Shown: one piece after another, positions 26,063 through 34,352 of the stretch
Numbering within the stretch: position 1 is the stretch's first letter
Layout: each line of letters begins with the position of its first letter
Assembly: GCA_039815415.1 (NCBI GenBank)
Contig: JBCBZH010000009.1
Location: forward strand, 1 to 36,171
Length of the DNA: 36,171 nucleotides
From: JBCBZH01 sp039815415
GTDB lineage: Bacteria; Bacteroidota; Rhodothermia; Rhodothermales; Rubricoccaceae
Reading direction: 5' to 3'
The notes under the pieces: generated by a model
The model's database searches: none
What the model was told of the DNA's origin: nothing
Seen by the model: only the letters and a program-made list of their open reading frames with translations
Translations under genes and position numbers: made by a program

Positions 26063-26863
26063 TCAGGTCTTGTACCGTTCCAGCGTGAACGACTTGCCGA
26101 GATACCGGCGCCGCGCCTCCTCGTTGGCCGCCAGCTCATCGGCGGTGCCCTCGGCAAAGATTTTCCCGTCGTAGAGGAGATACGCGCGGTCGGTGATGGC
26201 GAGCGTCTCGTGCACGTTGTGGTCCGTGATGAGCACTCCGATGCCCTTGTCGCGGAGCGTCGAGACGATCTCCATGATGTCCTCGACAGCGATCGGGTCT
26301 ACACCCGCGAAAGGCTCATCGAGGAGGATGAAGCGTGGCTCGGTCGCCAGCGCGCGGGCGATCTCCGTGCGCCGCCGCTCCCCGCCCGAGAGCTGGTAGC
26401 CTTTAGAGGATCGCACCGTCTCCAGCCCAAACTCCTCAATGAGGGTCTCGACGCGCTGGCGCTTCACCTCGCGCGGGATCGACTGAAAATCCAGCACCGC
26501 CCGGATGTTGTCTTCGACACTCAGGTTGGTAAACACGGAGGCTTCCTGAGCCAGATATCCGATGCCCAGCCGCGCCCGCTGATACATCGGCGTCCGCGTC
26601 AGTCGCGTCCGCGCTCCAGCCTGTGTTCCCTGTCCATCCACCAGCGGATTGACGAGCGTGATGTCTCCTGCATCGGGCCGCACAATGCCCACGATCATGT
26701 TGAACGTCGTCGTCTTTCCGGCTCCATTCGGCCCCAAGAGCCCTACACAGGTGCCCTGCTCCACGGACACCGAGACCTCATCCACCACCGTTCGCCGGCG
26801 GTAGCGCTTCACCAGCCCGTCGGCTCGGAGAATCAGAGGCGCATCAGGGGACAACTCAGGCAC
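26063..26863 (-). CDS. lptB: LPS export ABC transporter ATP-binding protein
   Basis: 266 residues, ATPase of the LptB2FGC complex that drives lipopolysaccharide transport from the inner membrane. Walker A is GPNGAGKTT (44-52), the signature LSGGERRR (158-165), Walker B ILLDEPFAGVDP (179-190), and the switch histidine is in LITDHNVHE. The Q-loop reads GYLAQEASVF, with Ala where LptB usually has Pro. Between GDITL and RARLGIGYL there is an insertion of roughly a dozen residues (VNPLVDGQGTQAGARTRLTR region) compared with E. coli LptB. It ends the operon lptC-ostA-lptB, 9 bases after the ostA stop. Confidence 0.93.
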   Translation of the reverse strand: MPELSPDAPLILRADGLVKRYRRRTVVDEVSVSVEQGTCVGLLGPNGAGKTTTFNMIVGIVRPDAGDITLVNPLVDGQGTQAGARTRLTRTPMYQRARLGIGYLAQEASVFTNLSVEDNIRAVLDFQSIPREVKRQRVETLIEEFGLETVRSSKGYQLSGGERRRTEIARALATEPRFILLDEPFAGVDPIAVEDIMEIVSTLRDKGIGVLITDHNVHETLAITDRAYLLYDGKIFAEGTADELAANEEARRRYLGKSFTLERYKT

Positions 26864-26872
26864 GGCGGAAAA

Positions 26873-28549
26873 CTACGGGTCGCCGCGGGGCGTGCTCGCC
26901 GTGGTGGGCAGCAGAGGCAACAAGTCCTGCAGCGACGGTCCATACGTACGCAGCCAGATCGCCTCCCACCCGTCCACGTCCAACACCGAGGGCGCTGTAG
27001 GAGCCTCGCGGGGAGAGAATGCGAAGCCGCTCAGCCGTTTCCGACCCGTGACCAGATTTCCAGCGGTCTGGGTGCCCTGGTTGCCTGTCGCGCCGAATAC
27101 GTTCCGCACCTCACCGTCCTCAAACCCGAAAGCCAGCGAGTCCGATGTGATCTCGATGACACTCTCGAACCGTCCCTCGCCATCGGCCAGGTGATAGATC
27201 GCCTCGGCGTTGGGCCACACGTCGAGCTGGCGAATCCGGTCTTGGTCGAACAGAGCACGCATGCGCTGCCCCTTGAGTTGCTGGACGCGCCCGAGCGTGG
27301 AGTCGAGCTGAGCGGCGAACGGCGCCCCAATCGCGAACACCGTGTCCACGGCGCCGGCTCGCGCGCTGGCGAGAAGGGTGTCAGCGGTGAGCTGCGACCC
27401 ATCGGCCCACACGCGAGGCCGAGTCTGCCCAAAGAAGCCGAACCGGTCTGCACTTGGGCCACCAGCTCGACTCTCCCGGCGGACCAGATGCACCGAGTCC
27501 GCCCGAGCGGCTAAGTCACGCTGAGTGAGTTGGGCACCACCTGCGGCGATCAGCACACGGAGGGTATCCCCACCTTCGGTCGCCTCCTCGAACACGTCAA
27601 TGCGCGGCGCGCGTGCAAGCGTGGTATCCACGCGCCCGGTGGAATCGGCCTTGAGCAGCAGCAGCAGTGGGTCTCGGGTCTCTGAGCCACGCACCCGAGC
27701 CCGGTCTTCCTGGCCGTCGAACAGAAGCTCCTCCCCGAACAGGAGTGTTCGAGCTGACGAATCCGCCGGGGCCTGCCCAACGCGCTCGATCGTCCCGCTC
27801 TCACCAATACGCTGCAACACCACCTGGCCGTATGCGCGGGCGCGCTCCGTTCGACGGAAGTAGACCACTGAGTCTGCGTGCATCCGCGCATCGGGGCGCC
27901 ACAGCCGCACCTCGCCAGCGAAGTCTGCTCGCTGGACCCGTGCGTCGTACGTGCCACGCGCCGCATGCAGCGTGCCTGTGGAGTCGTATAGGGATACAGG
28001 CCCATCAAGCCGGGCGAAGCGTCGGGAGGAGTCGTACGTCCCCGAGGGAGCAATGAGGGTGGCGCCCTCATTCAGGATGCGCCCTCCCCCCTCGAACGCC
28101 GAGACCTCGGCTCGGCTGTCGTAGCGCGTCGAGGGTGCGTACAACGTGGACTCTCCATTACCCACGCGCACATTGCCTTCGGCGATGGAGACTTTGGTGT
28201 TCGCATCGTACGTGACCGTGCGCGCGGTGAGCGTGTCGCGCCCGGAGACGATCCGCACGTTCCCACTCAGCAAGTAGAGGCGTTGCCGCTCGTACTCGAT
28301 GACACGGTCGGCCCGAATGGAGGTGGTGTCCTGTCGAAGCCGCACGTTCCCCGTCATGCGTCGCACAACACCGGAGCTGTCGTCGGTGACCTCTATCAGG
28401 TCTGCATTCTGAATGTCTACGATGCGCACCTGGGCCTCCACCGACGAGCTGGCGACGAGCAGCCACACAGCCACCAGTAGTAGACCCCGGCACGCCAGCT
28501 CGAGGCCACCGTCGATGCGTCTCCTACGTTTCCAAGCCCCACGCTCCAT
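26873..28549 (-). CDS. OstA-like LPS export protein (LptA/LptD N-terminal type)
   Basis: 558 residues with a signal peptide (LLLVAVWLLVASSSVEA). The body is a long run of short beta-strand repeats of the OstA type, for example MTGNVRLRQDTTSIRADRVI, LLSGNVRIVSGRDTLTAR, IAEGNVRVGNGESTLYAP. These make the beta-jellyroll bridge that carries LPS across the periplasm. It is much longer than E. coli LptA (185 residues) and lacks an obvious LptD barrel; proteins of this size are usual in the Bacteroidota/Rhodothermota line. The ATG overlaps the lptC stop (TAATG), so translation is probably coupled. Two iterated words lie in the signal-peptide region (28445-28453, 28494-28503). Confidence 0.85.
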   Translation of the reverse strand: MERGAWKRRRRIDGGLELACRGLLLVAVWLLVASSSVEAQVRIVDIQNADLIEVTDDSSGVVRRMTGNVRLRQDTTSIRADRVIEYERQRLYLLSGNVRIVSGRDTLTARTVTYDANTKVSIAEGNVRVGNGESTLYAPSTRYDSRAEVSAFEGGGRILNEGATLIAPSGTYDSSRRFARLDGPVSLYDSTGTLHAARGTYDARVQRADFAGEVRLWRPDARMHADSVVYFRRTERARAYGQVVLQRIGESGTIERVGQAPADSSARTLLFGEELLFDGQEDRARVRGSETRDPLLLLLKADSTGRVDTTLARAPRIDVFEEATEGGDTLRVLIAAGGAQLTQRDLAARADSVHLVRRESRAGGPSADRFGFFGQTRPRVWADGSQLTADTLLASARAGAVDTVFAIGAPFAAQLDSTLGRVQQLKGQRMRALFDQDRIRQLDVWPNAEAIYHLADGEGRFESVIEITSDSLAFGFEDGEVRNVFGATGNQGTQTAGNLVTGRKRLSGFAFSPREAPTAPSVLDVDGWEAIWLRTYGPSLQDLLPLLPTTASTPRGDP

Positions 28550-29379
28550 TACTCTCGCACCTCGATCTGCCCCGACGCCCGACGAAATGAGTACCGCGAC
28601 AGATCCGCAGACGCCGTCAGCCCGACGCCCCGAACGCGTTGTCCGGGACCATCGAACGTAAAGGCCCCGGGGGCCCGAAACTCCCCAGCGGCTTCGTTCC
28701 AGATCACCTGTCCCGCGTCCAAGCGGCGCCCACTGCGTGTGTTGACCACCACGCGCCCCGAAGCGTCGTAGCGCCCCCCGCCCTCGGATCCTGAAATCTG
28801 CTGGGCGCGAATGGTGGCTTGTGCCTCACCTTTCAGATCCGCCGCGGCCCCGCCCGAGGCAGTGAAGGCACCGTCGCGCGTGGCGCGCAGCCGGGCCGAA
28901 GCAATGGAGGCTCCGACCCCGCTCGACACCTCCGCCCGCACACGGCCCTCGGCCACCAGCTCTTCGCTTCGCTCATCGTATCGCGCCTCGGAAGACGTGA
29001 TGGTGGCTGTGAGCCCGCCCTCGTCATCGTAGAGCCGCACCGAGACCTCCTGCTGCACCGAATCCGGCAGAGCCGGATCCGGGCCGAGATAGACATAGGC
29101 CGTATCTCCCGCATACCGCGCCAGATATGGTGCGGAGAGCGCAAGACGCATCTGATCTCCTTCGCTCATGCGTAGCTCGGCGTCCCAGCTCTCTCCATTG
29201 GGCAGGTCGTCGAGCGATTCCGCGCCTTCGGGAAGCTCTGCACTGGACTGATGCACACACGCGGCCAGGCTCAGCATCGACAGGACACAGAACAACGAGC
29301 GGCGCAGGATGGAACGCGAGGCAGACACACGGAAAGGTAGACCGAACCCGGGCTGCGCTTTTCCGGACGGCAGGTTCAT
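28549..29379 (-). CDS. lptC: LPS export periplasmic protein LptC
   Basis: 276 residues from the ATG at 29379; a signal sequence ends at the lipobox SLAAC (about Cys41), so it may be a lipoprotein rather than the membrane-anchored type of E. coli. The middle has the LptC strand pattern: VSVRLYDDEGGLTATITSSEARYDERSEELVAEGRV, read here as VRLYDDEG then YDERSEELVAEGRV, and later DAGQVIWNEAAGEF. It passes LPS from LptFG to the OstA-like bridge. A start inside (VLSMLSLAAC) is possible but would shorten the signal. Its stop overlaps the ostA start by one base. Confidence 0.85.
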   Translation of the reverse strand: MNLPSGKAQPGFGLPFRVSASRSILRRSLFCVLSMLSLAACVHQSSAELPEGAESLDDLPNGESWDAELRMSEGDQMRLALSAPYLARYAGDTAYVYLGPDPALPDSVQQEVSVRLYDDEGGLTATITSSEARYDERSEELVAEGRVRAEVSSGVGASIASARLRATRDGAFTASGGAAADLKGEAQATIRAQQISGSEGGGRYDASGRVVVNTRSGRRLDAGQVIWNEAAGEFRAPGAFTFDGPGQRVRGVGLTASADLSRYSFRRASGQIEVRE

Positions 29380-29603
29380 TACAATTCCGCGCCAGGGGTT
29401 ACGGAACGTGCCCCAAGACGCGCGGTTGAGACACGAAAACTGACAGAGTCAACGCCTATTGCGTTCTGATTCCCTAGCGGTCGCGATGAGTTGACACGGT
29501 TCTGCCCGACAGACGCTCGCCGTGGTACGATATTCGAAGTGGGCTACTGCATAGGGCCTTTTCGCCCTGCGTGATCCACCCATTCGGCCGAACGGCCCCG
29601 ACC
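29380..29603. other. Divergent intergenic region, lptC / partner-switching module
   Basis: 224 bases separate the divergent starts, the longest non-coding stretch in the bacterial part. It must hold promoters for both operons. A TTGACA is visible at 29491-29496 and a TACGAT at 29526-29531, but the 29-base spacing is too long for a sigma-70 promoter, so I do not call one. A small hairpin AGGGC...GCCCT lies at 29553-29568, about 35 bases before the STAS start. No copy of the iterated word occurs here. Confidence 0.5.
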
Positions 29604-30002
29604 ATGAGCTTTTCATTCCAGAAGGTTTCCTCTACCGCTGCCGTCGTCCGCGTCGGCAAGGCCCTGGACTTCCGCAATGCTGCGGAATTCAAGGCGGCCT
29701 GCCAGGACCACGCCCGCCAGGGCGTTCGGTACTACGTGTTGGACTTCTCCGGCACCGGCATCCTGGACTCCACCGGCCTCGGCGTCATCTTCTCACTCTA
29801 TCGCCAGCTGACGCCAGCAGGCGGCCAGGTGGTGTTCGCGAGCGTCTCGCGGCCTGTGCAAGTCGTGGTTCAGCTGACGCGCACCTACAAGGTGTTCCGC
29901 CAGTTCCCGACCGTAGAGGCTGCGCTCGAGGCGCACCAGGGGGGTACGTCCCCGCAAGCCCAGGGAGGCTCCTCCCAGATCGGCGCACCAGGAGCTGCCT
30001 AG
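29604..30002 (+). CDS. STAS-domain anti-anti-sigma factor
   Basis: 132 residues from the ATG at 29604; a GTG at 29571 in frame would add 11 unlikely residues. A single STAS domain, the SpoIIAA/RsbV type, with the phosphorylation loop LDFSGTGILDSTGLGVIFSL; Ser56 in the DSTGLG motif is the expected target. In partner switching, the unphosphorylated protein traps the anti-sigma kinase and frees the sigma factor or other target. The kinase and phosphatase genes follow directly (26-base gap, then a 4-base overlap). The C-terminal tail (HQGGTSPQAQGGSSQIG) is low-complexity. Confidence 0.9.
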   Translation: MSFSFQKVSSTAAVVRVGKALDFRNAAEFKAACQDHARQGVRYYVLDFSGTGILDSTGLGVIFSLYRQLTPAGGQVVFASVSRPVQVVVQLTRTYKVFRQFPTVEAALEAHQGGTSPQAQGGSSQIGAPGAA

Positions 30003-30028
30003 CGCCGCTCTCGCCTTCTCTGGCTCCG

Positions 30029-30610
30029 ATGCCTTCTCTCCACGTCCGAGGTCTGGACCGGTTCGTCGACGACGTCCACGCTCAGTTTGATGCGTGGGCC
30101 GCTGTCGACACCTTCCGCACGGCCATCGGCGACGATGGCTTGGCGGTGTTGCGCCTGGCGGCGCATGAATGGGTCGCCAACCTCGTGCAGCACGCTGAGT
30201 TCTGCGGACCCGCCGAGCTGGCGCTCTCGCTGGAGATCGTGGACGATGGCCTCCGATGCCAGATCGAAGACTCCTCCCGAGGCTTCGATTTCGTTCGCCA
30301 GCTCGACGCGCAGCGGTCCATCTTCGAAACCCCGGCACCGTCGGAGCGGGGTCGTGGCCTGCTCATGCTGGTCTCATGCACGGAGGATCTCGCGTTCCGG
30401 GAAGTCAGCGAGACCGACCCACAGCAGATCGCTTTCACCGTTCGCGCCCCGGAGGATGACAACCTGTTCGCCTCCCTCTTCCGCCCAGAAGACATCATGC
30501 TCGACGCCGCACCTGAGGACCTGCCGCTCCCCGTGGGTGAGGAGCAGGGCGATGGTGCGTCCGATGCCGTAGCACCCATCGAGGTCCGGCCGGACCCACT
30601 CTCCTCATGA
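30029..30610 (+). CDS. Anti-sigma factor kinase (RsbW/SpoIIAB-like HATPase)
   Basis: 193 residues. A GHKL-type ATPase domain fills about 1-145: the N-box is RLAAHEWVANLVQHA (Glu47, Asn51), the G1 box CQIEDSSRGFDF (Asp81) and the G2 box SERGRGLLML. The mature role should be phosphorylating the STAS protein and binding a sigma factor or another partner. The C-terminal 45 residues (ending VAPIEVRPDPLSS) are acidic and disordered-looking, longer than in RsbW. The stop overlaps the next start (ATGA), so the phosphatase is probably coupled. Confidence 0.88.
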   Translation: MPSLHVRGLDRFVDDVHAQFDAWAAVDTFRTAIGDDGLAVLRLAAHEWVANLVQHAEFCGPAELALSLEIVDDGLRCQIEDSSRGFDFVRQLDAQRSIFETPAPSERGRGLLMLVSCTEDLAFREVSETDPQQIAFTVRAPEDDNLFASLFRPEDIMLDAAPEDLPLPVGEEQGDGASDAVAPIEVRPDPLSS

Positions 30611-31749
30611 ATCCGACCGCGAACATCCTCGTTGCCGAAGACAACAAGACACTCCGGCGTCTTCTCGAGTACCGTCTCGGAAAGCACTTCACCGTCCGTG
30701 TGGCCCAGGACGGGGAGGCTGCGCTGGACATGGTGGATGAGCAAGCCCCCGACCTGATCATCTCGGACATCATGATGCCGAGAATGGATGGCTTCGCTCT
30801 TCTCGCCGCGCTGCGGTCCCAACCGGAGTACCAGGCCATCCCGTTCATCTTTCTCACGGCCAAGACGGACGACCTGACACGAGACCGCGGGCTCAAGAAA
30901 GGCATCGACGACTTCCTGACAAAGCCGTTTGACATTGACCACCTCATCAAGCGGGTCGAGCAGATCCTGCAGCGGACGCAGGTCTACCAGAGCAAGCTCA
31001 ACGCCCGCATCGGCCGCGACTTCTCCGACCGTCTGCTGCCCAAGGAGATGCCTCACGAGCCGGGCTATCGGACGATTTTCTTCACCCTCCCGAAGGAGGA
31101 CGGCGGCGGCGACCTGTTCGACTGGACCCGCATCCCAGATGGCTCTTACCTGATCACGGTGGGCGACATCATGGGCAAGGGACTGCAGGCCAAGTTCTAC
31201 GCCTTCAGCTTCCTCTCTTACATCCGGTCCACCATTCACGCCCTGCTTCGCAAGACCGTCAGCCCCGCAGAGCTGATGCAGAGCGTCAACCGAATGCTGA
31301 TTCAGGACCAGGTTCTGGAGGAGACGTTTGCGTCTCTACTGCTGATGCGCTGGGAGCCGAAGCATCACCGTGTGGTCTACTGCAACGCCGGACACTGCCG
31401 CCCCATCATGGTGGGTCCCTCAGGCCCGGGCACCGTCGACCACTCGGACCTCATTCTCGGCCTCGACCTGAACACCGAGTACACGGACCAGGTAGTGAAC
31501 GTGCCGCCTGAAAGTGCACTGCTGTTCTACACCGACGGTCTCAACGAACAGGTGGCTCAGAATGGCGCCATGTTCGGCGAGGGCGGCGTTGCCCTCGGTG
31601 CACAGGAAGCTCTCTACGCCGATCAGCCGGTGCAGTCCCTGCTCTCCTGGATGCTTCGCCGCAGCGCAGAGCCTGGGTTCGCCGACGACGTGCTGGCGTT
31701 CTGGCTCCAGCGAGGTACCGAGGACGCACCTGCGCGCATCGCAGCGTAG
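30607..31749 (+). CDS. Response regulator with PP2C (SpoIIE-type) phosphatase output
   Basis: 380 residues. Residues 1-125 are a receiver domain: acidic pocket Glu11-Asp12 in VAEDN, phosphoacceptor Asp54 in IISDIMMPRMDG, Thr84 and Lys106 in FLTKPF. Residues about 135-370 are a PP2C/RsbU-type phosphatase with metal-binding Asp in GGGDLFDW (Asp169), VGDIMGKGLQAKF (Asp187), FYTDGLNEQ (Asp310) and ADDVLAF (Asp360, Asp361). Phosphorylation by an unlinked histidine kinase would turn on dephosphorylation of the STAS protein, linking a two-component signal to partner switching. The orphan kinase at 19224-20801 is a candidate input, by inference only. Confidence 0.92.
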   Translation: MNPTANILVAEDNKTLRRLLEYRLGKHFTVRVAQDGEAALDMVDEQAPDLIISDIMMPRMDGFALLAALRSQPEYQAIPFIFLTAKTDDLTRDRGLKKGIDDFLTKPFDIDHLIKRVEQILQRTQVYQSKLNARIGRDFSDRLLPKEMPHEPGYRTIFFTLPKEDGGGDLFDWTRIPDGSYLITVGDIMGKGLQAKFYAFSFLSYIRSTIHALLRKTVSPAELMQSVNRMLIQDQVLEETFASLLLMRWEPKHHRVVYCNAGHCRPIMVGPSGPGTVDHSDLILGLDLNTEYTDQVVNVPPESALLFYTDGLNEQVAQNGAMFGEGGVALGAQEALYADQPVQSLLSWMLRRSAEPGFADDVLAFWLQRGTEDAPARIAA

Positions 31750-31788
31750 ATCCGGTCGCTAGCTCGACGCCCGCCGAGCAGATTCCGT

Positions 31789-32505
31789 CTACCCGCGGAC
31801 GAAGAGCCATTTGATGGCTTTGGCTGTACCCACAACAACGTATCCGAGGGGGCCTAGCTGGTCTCGGTCGCGTACCGAGAATGCGACCGTCGAATAGGTG
31901 ATCTGATGGGTCAGATAGCGGATTCGACCTTCCAGCCTCTCTACTTCTGAGGTCACCCGCGCCAGCTCGACCTCGACAGCCAGAACGTCCTCCACGGACT
32001 CGGCCTCTTCGAGCAGATCCCGGAGCCGCGTCTGTAGCGCTTTCGCGTTCGCGAGACGGATTTCGAGGTCAGCATACTGCATCGTCACGTCGGCAGCTTC
32101 CACGTCCCGGCGTTCCTCACGACCCAAGGCTGCCAACGCGTCCAACGCAGCATTGAGCTGGTGATCCGGGATTCGGAGCTGCAACCTCTCCGGCGCTTCG
32201 GAGGCAACGTACCCCTCGAGCTGCTCGGCAATGGTAATCGCCTCATCGACGACCGTATTGACCCCGTCCTCCGTGCCCACGCTCACGTCCAGCGCTGCGT
32301 TGCGAACCAGATTTCGGTCCTGCTCTAACGTGGGCCTCATCGGATTGGCATCCGGAGCCTGCGCACGTGGGGCTGACGCATCATACACAACTGCGATTTC
32401 TCCCAATGCTTGCTCCGAAGGAGCGTACGACTGTCTGGATGTGCCACATGCGTTGAGGGTGAGCAGTAGAACGACCCACGAGCTGGCGACGACGAACAGG
32501 CGCAT
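31789..32505 (-). CDS. DUF4349-like lipoprotein
   Basis: 238 residues with a signal peptide ending at the lipobox TLNAC (Cys20). The domain has the DUF4349 order: LVRNAALDVSVGTEDGVNTV, then EGYVASEAPERLQLRIPDHQLNAALDALAALG, then a coiled coil (DLEIRLANAKALQTRLRDLL and EVERLEGRIRYL), then TYSTVAFSV. A C-terminal hydrophobic segment (LGYVVVGTAKAIKWLFV) may be a membrane anchor. Function of the family is unknown. An iterated word lies in the signal-peptide codons (32479-32487). Confidence 0.8.
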   Translation of the reverse strand: MRLFVVASSWVVLLLTLNACGTSRQSYAPSEQALGEIAVVYDASAPRAQAPDANPMRPTLEQDRNLVRNAALDVSVGTEDGVNTVVDEAITIAEQLEGYVASEAPERLQLRIPDHQLNAALDALAALGREERRDVEAADVTMQYADLEIRLANAKALQTRLRDLLEEAESVEDVLAVEVELARVTSEVERLEGRIRYLTHQITYSTVAFSVRDRDQLGPLGYVVVGTAKAIKWLFVRG

Positions 32506-32570
32506 GGCGACGGGGTGGGTGATGAGGCTTGGCCGTTACCCGCCCGATGGACGTAACGGGGGCAACGAAA

Positions 32571-32602
32571 AGCGCCCCGCCAGCTCGAGCTGACGAGGCG
32601 CT
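32571..32602 (-). terminator. Rho-independent-type terminator built from two iterated words, after gcdH
   Basis: The 12-base palindrome CAGCTCGAGCTG (32581-32592) is the centre of a 32-base dyad. On the reverse-strand RNA the stem runs AGCGCC...GGCGCU, and the two mismatches become G-U pairs. It is followed by TTTTCG on that strand. The stem is therefore placed and shaped as a terminator for the acyl-CoA dehydrogenase transcript, whose stop is 20 bases away. One half is GCCAGCTCGA and the other is the GTCAGCTCGA variant. Confidence 0.7.
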
Positions 32603-32622
32603 AGACAAAGGAGCAGGCTCGG

Positions 32623-33894
32623 CTAGTTGGACGCCACCTCCTTCGCTACCTGCGGCGGTGCGGTGACTGCACCATCCCCAGAGGGCTGCGGGTTGCCGAG
32701 CGGCGTGAAGGACTGGATGCCTGTCAGCTCGCGGCCCAGAATGAGGCCATGGATGTCGTAGGTCCCCTCGTACGTGTTGACGCTTTCGAGGTTCACCATG
32801 TGGTGGATCACGCGGTACTCGCCCGTGATGCCGTTGCCACCCATCATGTCGCGCGCGACGCGGGAGATGTCGAGGGCCTTTCCGACGTTGTTGCGCTTGG
32901 CGACCGAGACCATGGACGGATGCAAGCGGCCTTCGTCCTTGAGGTTGCCGAGGCGCCATGCGAGGAGCTGCATCTGCGTGATGTCGGTCAGCATGTTCGC
33001 CAGCGTGGTCTGGACGAGCTGCATGGAGCCGAGTGGATGGCCAAACTGCTTGCGCTCCATCACATAGGTCCGGGCCCGCTGGTAGCAGTCCTCGGCAGCG
33101 CCGACGGCTCCCCAGGCGATGCCATAGCGCGCGCTGTTGAGACACATGAATGGCCCCTTGAGTCCTCGAATCTCTGGGAACACATTGGCATCCGGCACGA
33201 AGCAATCCTCGAGCACGATCTCGCCCGTGATGCTCGCCCGGAGGCTCATCTTGTTGTGCGTCTTGGGGGCTGAGAAGCCCTCGAAGTCCTTCTCAACGAG
33301 GAAGCCCCGGATGACGCCCGGATCGTCGCGCGTTTCTTTCGCCTTCGCCCAGACGACGGCCACGTCCGCGACCGGCGAGTTGGTGATCCACATCTTGGCG
33401 CCGTTGAGGACCCAGCCGCCGTCAGCTCGAAGCGCAGTTGTGACCATCGAGCCCGGATCCGAGCCGTGGTCGGGCTCCGTCAGCCCGAAGCAGCCGATCA
33501 GCTCGGCCGTCGCCAGCTTGGGCAGGAAGCGCTCCTTCTGCTCCTCGGTGCCGAAGGTTTCGATGGGATACATCACCAGCGAGGACTGCACGGAGGCAAA
33601 GGAGCGGTAGGCGGAGTCAACGCGCTCCAGCTCGCGGGCCACCAGCCCATAGGCCGTCGCGCTGGCGCCTGCACCGCCGTACTGCTCGGCCATGGTGATG
33701 CCCAGAAGCCCCATCTCCCCCATCTCGCGGGGAATCTCGGGATGGAACACCTCGTCTTGATTGCCTTCGAGCGCACGCGGCTCGAGGCTGGACTGCGCAT
33801 ACTCGCGCGCGGACTCCATGATGAGACGCTCCTCTTCGCCCAGTAGGGACTCAAACTGGAAGGCGTCGTCGAGGTTGAACGGCTGCTTCGCCAT
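32623..33894 (-). CDS. gcdH: Acyl-CoA dehydrogenase, glutaryl-CoA dehydrogenase type
   Basis: 423 residues. FAD-dependent dehydrogenase fold. GLTEPDHGSDPGSM and NGAKMWITNSPVADVAVVWAK match glutaryl-CoA dehydrogenase, and the catalytic base is Glu376 in NTYEGTYDIHGL. ARYGIAWGAVGAAEDCYQ and ERKQFGHPLG are also family-typical. It would oxidise and decarboxylate glutaryl-CoA in lysine and tryptophan breakdown, passing electrons to ETF. The adjacent FixX and FixC genes encode the ETF:quinone oxidoreductase that would take those electrons onward; the gap to fixX is 80 bases. A general acyl-CoA dehydrogenase role is the alternative. Confidence 0.9.
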   Translation of the reverse strand: MAKQPFNLDDAFQFESLLGEEERLIMESAREYAQSSLEPRALEGNQDEVFHPEIPREMGEMGLLGITMAEQYGGAGASATAYGLVARELERVDSAYRSFASVQSSLVMYPIETFGTEEQKERFLPKLATAELIGCFGLTEPDHGSDPGSMVTTALRADGGWVLNGAKMWITNSPVADVAVVWAKAKETRDDPGVIRGFLVEKDFEGFSAPKTHNKMSLRASITGEIVLEDCFVPDANVFPEIRGLKGPFMCLNSARYGIAWGAVGAAEDCYQRARTYVMERKQFGHPLGSMQLVQTTLANMLTDITQMQLLAWRLGNLKDEGRLHPSMVSVAKRNNVGKALDISRVARDMMGGNGITGEYRVIHHMVNLESVNTYEGTYDIHGLILGRELTGIQSFTPLGNPQPSGDGAVTAPPQVAKEVASN

Positions 33895-33974
33895 GACGGT
33901 GGGGGGATTCGGTCGAGTTGGTTTAGTTGGTACGCCTCAACGAGGCACACGTGCCATGAAAACGGCGGGATGGG

Positions 33975-34352
33975 TCAGCCTCGGTTCCAGTTGACGCCGC
34001 GCCCAATCTCGGGATCGGGGTAGGTCCACCCGACGGCACCCTGGTCACAGGCGTACATGCAGGTGCCACACTCGATGCAGTCCTCGAACTGGAAGTGGAC
34101 CTGGTTCATCTCATCGAGCGTGTAGCAGTTCGCCGGACAGACGTAGGTGGTGCACTTGTGCGGGCACGTCGAGTTGCAGATGTCGGTATCCACCACAATG
34201 TGGGGTTTTGCCTCACTGCGGCCCTGGTTCCGGTACGCCACGCGTCCGAGTCTCTCCGCGAGCGAGAGTGTCTCGACTACGGGCAGGGCGTTAGGGATTG
34301 GAGGTTGAGTGTCCACGTCTGAATGCGTCGAGCTAGAGGTTGCGACCGGCAC
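33975..34352 (-). CDS. fixX: Ferredoxin-like FixX, iron-sulfur subunit of ETF:quinone oxidoreductase
   Basis: 125 residues from a GTG at 34352, which overlaps the fixC stop by 20 bases; a GTG at 34316 would remove the overlap. Two cysteine clusters fit FixX: DICNSTCPHKCTTYVCPANC, then EDCIECGTCMYACDQGAVGW, followed by the family tail YPDPEIGRGVNWNRG. The N-terminal 40 residues are an extension not found in most FixX. It carries electrons from the FixC flavoprotein toward quinone. The gene lies downstream of fixC and upstream of gcdH. Confidence 0.9.
   Translation of the reverse strand: MPVATSSSTHSDVDTQPPIPNALPVVETLSLAERLGRVAYRNQGRSEAKPHIVVDTDICNSTCPHKCTTYVCPANCYTLDEMNQVHFQFEDCIECGTCMYACDQGAVGWTYPDPEIGRGVNWNRG

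Noticed and set aside
29491..29531. TTGACA and TACGAT as a sigma-70 promoter for the STAS gene
   Set aside because: The spacing is 29 bases, far from 16-18, and no Bacteroidota-type -7 box (TAnnTTTG) is seen at a suitable distance.
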